A DNA stretch of 64,000 nucleotides, from contig CM055611.1 in the NCBI GenBank assembly GCA_029379385.1, forward strand, positions 4,836,001 to 4,900,000, in the 5' to 3' direction. Below are positions 59,953 through 64,000 of the stretch, one piece after another. The number at the start of each line of letters is the position of its first letter. The first letter of the stretch is position 1. The position numbers and the translations under genes are program-made. The notes beneath the pieces were generated by a model that had not been told where the DNA came from, made no database searches, and saw nothing but the letters and a program-made list of their open reading frames with translations. This DNA comes from Quillaja saponaria. Taxonomy: Eukaryota > Streptophyta > Magnoliopsida > Fabales > Quillajaceae.

Positions 59953-61753
59953 TGTTATATTAACAATAATAATTGATGAAAAGGGAAATTGTAATGAAGA
60001 AGTGGATGAAGTTACAAGCATGAAAATTAATAAAGATAAATAACTATTGAACGATGATATGGGCGATGCTAAGAGAAATGCAAATAATGAAGAAAATGAT
60101 GACACTTGTATAAGAGGGAGCAACAAGCTATATTCATTTGATAAATTAATGAAGATTAATGGATTAAGCGTTAAGAAAAGATTGAAAATCGGTGAATAGC
60201 TTCTTCTTCTTCTTTTTTTCTCTTTTTTTTTTTTCTTTTTGCAAAAATTGTTGCATTATCATTTGCTGATAAAGGTATATATTTTTTTCTCTATTTTAAA
60301 AAAAAATATATATGAGAAAAGTATATTGACAAGATCCTTATTATCAAGGTCAAAACTTTTGTAATAATATGTGAATGCCTCGATATTTTATAATGATTAT
60401 TTTTTAAGGTGAATTATTACATTATTATGATTCTGCCATAGATTTTATGGTTACAGTGTGAAATCTATTAATATTTGATGGTGGGATTGTGAGATACATT
60501 AGTATTTGGAGTTATTATAGGTAAAATTACACATATTATTGTAGGTTTATGGGTGTTAAGAAAATCTAAAAACACGAATAATCCAACCCAGCTCCACTAA
60601 ATCCGCCGAAATCCAACAATCCAATTAAACCCAAATTTTAGGTATGGTCAGTTATCATGGTAAAAATAGTAGTTCACCCGAGAACACCCAACCTACTTAA
60701 AAATTATTTTTAATATTTTAAAAAAATTATGAAAATAAATGAACAAATCCAATGTAAAATTTTATAATATATGAAAATAAGTATATGATTCAATCCAATT
60801 TTTATTCATGTTTCTTTTGAACATTATCACATTTTATTTGAGTTTATGTTCATGTTAATATATTGTTATAAACTACATTGATCTTATTTTAAATTTTTTT
60901 AATATATTTGTAATGTTAAAAAACTTTAATTTATGTTTATTTATAGTTCAAAAATTATATAACTTTGTATTTTTTTAGTTAGGACCTTTTATTTGTAAAA
61001 AAAATAAGTATTTATTCATACTATAATAATTCAATTAATGCAAAATTCAACTCGTCCCTACTGAGTTTTTGATCAAATATAATTTTCTATCATTTGACTA
61101 CCTGACTCTAAAACTTGAGTGAAACTTTTTGCTAATCCAACTTAGGTCAAATAAAATAATCCAAACTCAACCCATTCACTTTGTTACACACCCCTGAGTG
61201 CTAAGATATTTTTGAAAAATTTATATGTATTTTCAAAAATTATCATTCATATACAAACATTAGAATGCAAATATTTATTTTACACAGATAAATAGTTCAA
61301 ACCTAAACAAACAAAATCAAATTTTACCCTAAAATAAGGTTTCTAGCAATATATTTTCCCTCACAAAATCAACGAGGTGTCAATTATATAACCCAAAATA
61401 AAGAAAGAAATGGGGGGAAGGATATCATTTCATTGTATTGAGAGTTCATCTAAGAAGTTACTTAACTAAATTTTGTGTAGACTTAAAGAAGATTGCAAAG
61501 TTCAAATGCATGTCTAGATTTTGGGTAGACTTCGTGAAAATTGCGAAGTTCAAATGCATGTCTAGACAGGAAGCATGCTTAAATTAGTCATCAATGGCAT
61601 GGCACAAAACTGGGATACAGAACTCAGTATTCAACACTTTTCAAAGTCTCTGCTGAAGTCAGTGACAATCAGCTGGAAGATTTAAGTCCCATATACATTT
61701 ATTACCAGCACAATTGATAGTTTCTTTTGACAATCCAATGTATTTTACAAATC
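59953..61753. other. AT-rich spacer, then 3' UTR of the Tim17-like gene
   Basis: No gene was recognised. About 60,550-61,200 has CCAACCCA/GGGTGT-like words near both ends (GTTTATGGGTGTTAAG, CACACCCCTGAG), possibly a decayed MITE related in style to the one at 44.8 kb. The last few hundred bases before 61,754 would be 3' UTR on the minus strand. Confidence 0.4.
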
Positions 61754-62567
61754 TTAGGATTCTTCTTTGCTTAATTCACGAAGCCTTTCCTTTTGTGCAA
61801 GAAGCTGCTGTTCCTGAGCTTGTTTTTCAGCACTGGCCTCATCATCCAGTACTCGGATGGGAGACCACTCTGGCAATTTGAACCAACGACCTTTGTTCTC
61901 TGAATTCTTATTATCTCCATAAATAGATTCATTGTAGTCCCTCAAAACAGAATTCAGTTTAAGAGTAGCAAAATCAGCCACTGTCCCCGCAACAGCAAAG
62001 ATGATTGAGTACCGAACAGCTCCACGTTGACCACCTAGTATGCCAAGAACATTAAAACAACATCAACACTGAGGAACAGAATCATCAATGAACTTGTGGT
62101 GAAAGGTAAGAATATAGATCTAGAAGCTCTTTCTTTTCACATTGATTAAATAGGACCAAATTTGAGAACATGTATTCTGCATTTTAACAGAAGCAATGAA
62201 GCAATAGTTCTGTTTTTTTTCATGACCAATGCCATACTAGACAAAGCACGGCACAACCTGTTCTATTTATTCCCATTAAAAGAGCCCTGATTCAGCTTAT
62301 ATATAATAAGATAACTTTGTCAGTGAAGAATTGGGTTTTCCGACGTCCCAATTAACGAGACTCATCTTAAATCTTTACTGAACAAACACAAATTACCAAT
62401 TATCCACACTGGCAGGGGGAAAAATAAAACACACACAAAAAGAGAGTTTAGTGGAATTATACCTTGAAGATGCCCAAGAAGAGCACCACTTCCAAATCCT
62501 GCTATTGCAGAGTTCAATAGATCATCGGGTCCTGTTTTTCGAGTAACTCTCACGAGCTCACGAGCTC
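61754..62567 (-). CDS. Tim17/Tim22/Tim23-like membrane protein, 3' exons (partial)
   Basis: Two exons are clear: 62,567-62,463 (phase 1 in, phase 1 out) and 62,034-61,754 (stop at 61,754), with canonical GT-AG borders. They encode 128 residues: Lys-Thr-Gly-Pro-Asp-Asp-Leu-Leu, then Gly-Phe-Gly-Ser-Gly-Ala-Leu-Leu-Gly across the junction into Gly-Gly-Gln-Arg-Gly-Ala-Val-Arg-Tyr-Ser, and a charged Gln/Glu-rich C-terminus ending Ser-Lys-Glu-Glu-Ser. The glycine-zipper helices suggest a small membrane protein of the Tim17/22/23 superfamily, which acts in organelle import or envelopes. I am unsure which member. The 5' exons lie further up the minus strand. One candidate is 63,133-63,080 (18 codons, excellent donor TGG|GTGAGT), but its phase would need another exon between. 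Confidence 0.6.
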
Positions 62568-64000
62568 CTGACACATTAAATGAATTCAATTGTCATGTCT
62601 CAGGAAATCCTGAAAGAAAAATTCTGGTCCCTGGACAAACTTTCAAGCTCCCCTTACACTCCAAGAAAAGAAACTGAGTCATAGGCAAAAGTGGTCTAAT
62701 AATAGGATTATAAATTAGATGGTTCTAACAATTCTTTCTGATGTATTTCTTGCTTCTTAAACTTCAATTTCTTTTGTAATAGGGAAGGGGCACCACTCAA
62801 TCAGGAGGAGAGAATACAATATTACATCAACATGAGAAAAAAATCTTGAACTTCTCAACTCAACCGATCATAAGCTAGCACCATTCACAAGACCACACCT
62901 GGAACCTAGATACTGCAAGAAGCCATGAGTTCAACTGTACAGTATCCATTTATAAAGAAAGGAAACCTTTCTGGGATCCTGTTTGGAATTCCAAGGGCAC
63001 CAGCTCTACCTGATTGACATAGATGCATATAACAGCCTCCAATTGAGTACCATCCAATGCAATTGACATCTCCACTCACCCATTTATACAATTTCCATAC
63101 AGAATCAGCACCTCCTGATTTAACCTCACTATCCTATAGTATCAGTGGCTTTAAAAACATGCAACCCCCTCCTGAACAAGTTGCGCAATCAACAACCAAG
63201 GCCTTTGTATTCGCTACTATTACCCAGAGAATAGAAACTAGTATCTTTTATGATGGCATGTCAATCAACTTTTGGGAAAATTAGTAAAACTCCAGGGTCT
63301 TCGTAAGAACTTACAAGCTAAAGGCATATATCTCTAAAGAAATAAGAAACAGATATTGTGTCTATGGAAAAGGCCTATAGTTGGACTGGTGATCCTTAAG
63401 AACATGGAATTAGAGTTGATGATCGTTTGCCTTCTTTTCTTTAATCCCATACAAGCAGCAACAGTTTGTTATAATTGTTTTATAACCTTTCAGAAATTTC
63501 TCACCATCAGACCACACTTGCAGAATCTGACTATACAAGATAAGTTACTTCCCATTTTCCATTAAATGCTTATCTGAGAGACACTAGTATCTAAACGCCT
63601 TCCCAATATTTAACCAACAATCAACCATTTATTGCACCAGTGAAGTGAAGAAACTTTTGAAGTTCCCAATCCCACATCACATCTATGAACTCATATTCCA
63701 ATAAAATATTCCACTAGAGTTTCCAATTTGATTCGCAGCAGTAGCAACCAGCAACTTTTTACATGGAAAATGAAACACATTTTATTAACATTTTCTAGCA
63801 AACTTTCCTCCATATAATAGACCTTTAAATTGATGCCCTAAAGAAAAAGTTAAATAGCATTTTTTATACTTTCACCAATAAAAGACTAGAAAATGTGTCA
63901 AACCAGCAAGCAGTAAATTGTAGGATATCAAGTTACATGAATGCGTCATTTCTTTACTAAAGTTCGAGCTCATATCCCATTCAATATTTTTTTTAATCTA
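62568..64000. other. Intron or upstream part of the Tim17-like gene
   Basis: Likely introns of the minus-strand gene, which continues beyond the window. A tentative micro-exon is at 63,133-63,080. No other exon or mobile element could be supported. Confidence 0.35.

Noticed and set aside
1..64000. CRISPR array, bacterial operon or organelle insert
   Set aside because: No regularly spaced repeats were seen, genes carry spliceosomal introns, and no chloroplast or mitochondrial gene was recognised.

Overview
The window is nuclear DNA of a flowering plant, very probably a dicot. It is AT-rich, its genes have GT-AG introns, its receptor kinases are of the plant LRK10L type, and its mobile elements are typical of plant chromosomes. 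Nothing fixes the species. Genes occupy perhaps a fifth of it; the rest is transposon debris and AT-rich spacer.

Layout. 1-6.3 kb: little recognisable apart from a LINE scrap and a lone first exon of a trypsin-fold family gene. 7.3-15.2 kb: an LRK10L (leaf-rust-10-like) receptor kinase cluster with one intact four-exon gene (12,439-15,212), one pseudogene with a stop and a frameshift (9,400-11,317), and an eroded kinase scrap in the opposite orientation (8,462-8,750). 16.3-20.2 kb: a three-exon gene for subunit 3 of dolichol-phosphate mannosyltransferase, whose second intron starts GG instead of GT. 22.2-32 kb: a 2.5-kb solo LTR with exact target duplication, a dead MULE transposase, and a 3-kb non-coding LTR element. 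32.5-59.95 kb: an FHA2-type gene and a Ty3/gypsy element, each split into pieces of opposite orientation. 61.7-64 kb: the 3' exons of a Tim17/22/23-like gene running off the window.

The main result is at 32-60 kb. FHA exon 1 is on the plus strand at 32.5 kb, but exons 2 and 3 are on the minus strand at 49.3 and 46.4 kb. Their splice phases still fit and would give a 335-residue protein. The gypsy element is split in the same way: LTR-gag-PR-RT-RNase H-start of integrase is on the minus strand (59.95 to 53.66 kb), and rest of integrase-3' region-LTR is on the plus strand (39.26 to 44.15 kb). Its LTRs are therefore inverted. One inversion of about 14.3 kb, with ends near 39.25 and 53.51 kb, restores both. 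An identical 11-base sequence lies in inverted orientation at those two points. This is either a real inversion that breaks the gene or an assembly inversion.

Other mobile elements: an RTE-type LINE (minus, 33.85-36.2 kb), a truncated Ty1/copia 5' end (37.85-38.9 kb), a TRIM-like miniature element (52.3-53.2 kb), a second solo LTR nested in the gypsy protease (56.3-57.9 kb), a MITE-like element (44.8-45.3 kb), and an antisense reading frame inside the gypsy 3' region. No rRNA, tRNA or CRISPR array was recognised. All identifications are by eye from motifs; no database search was run.
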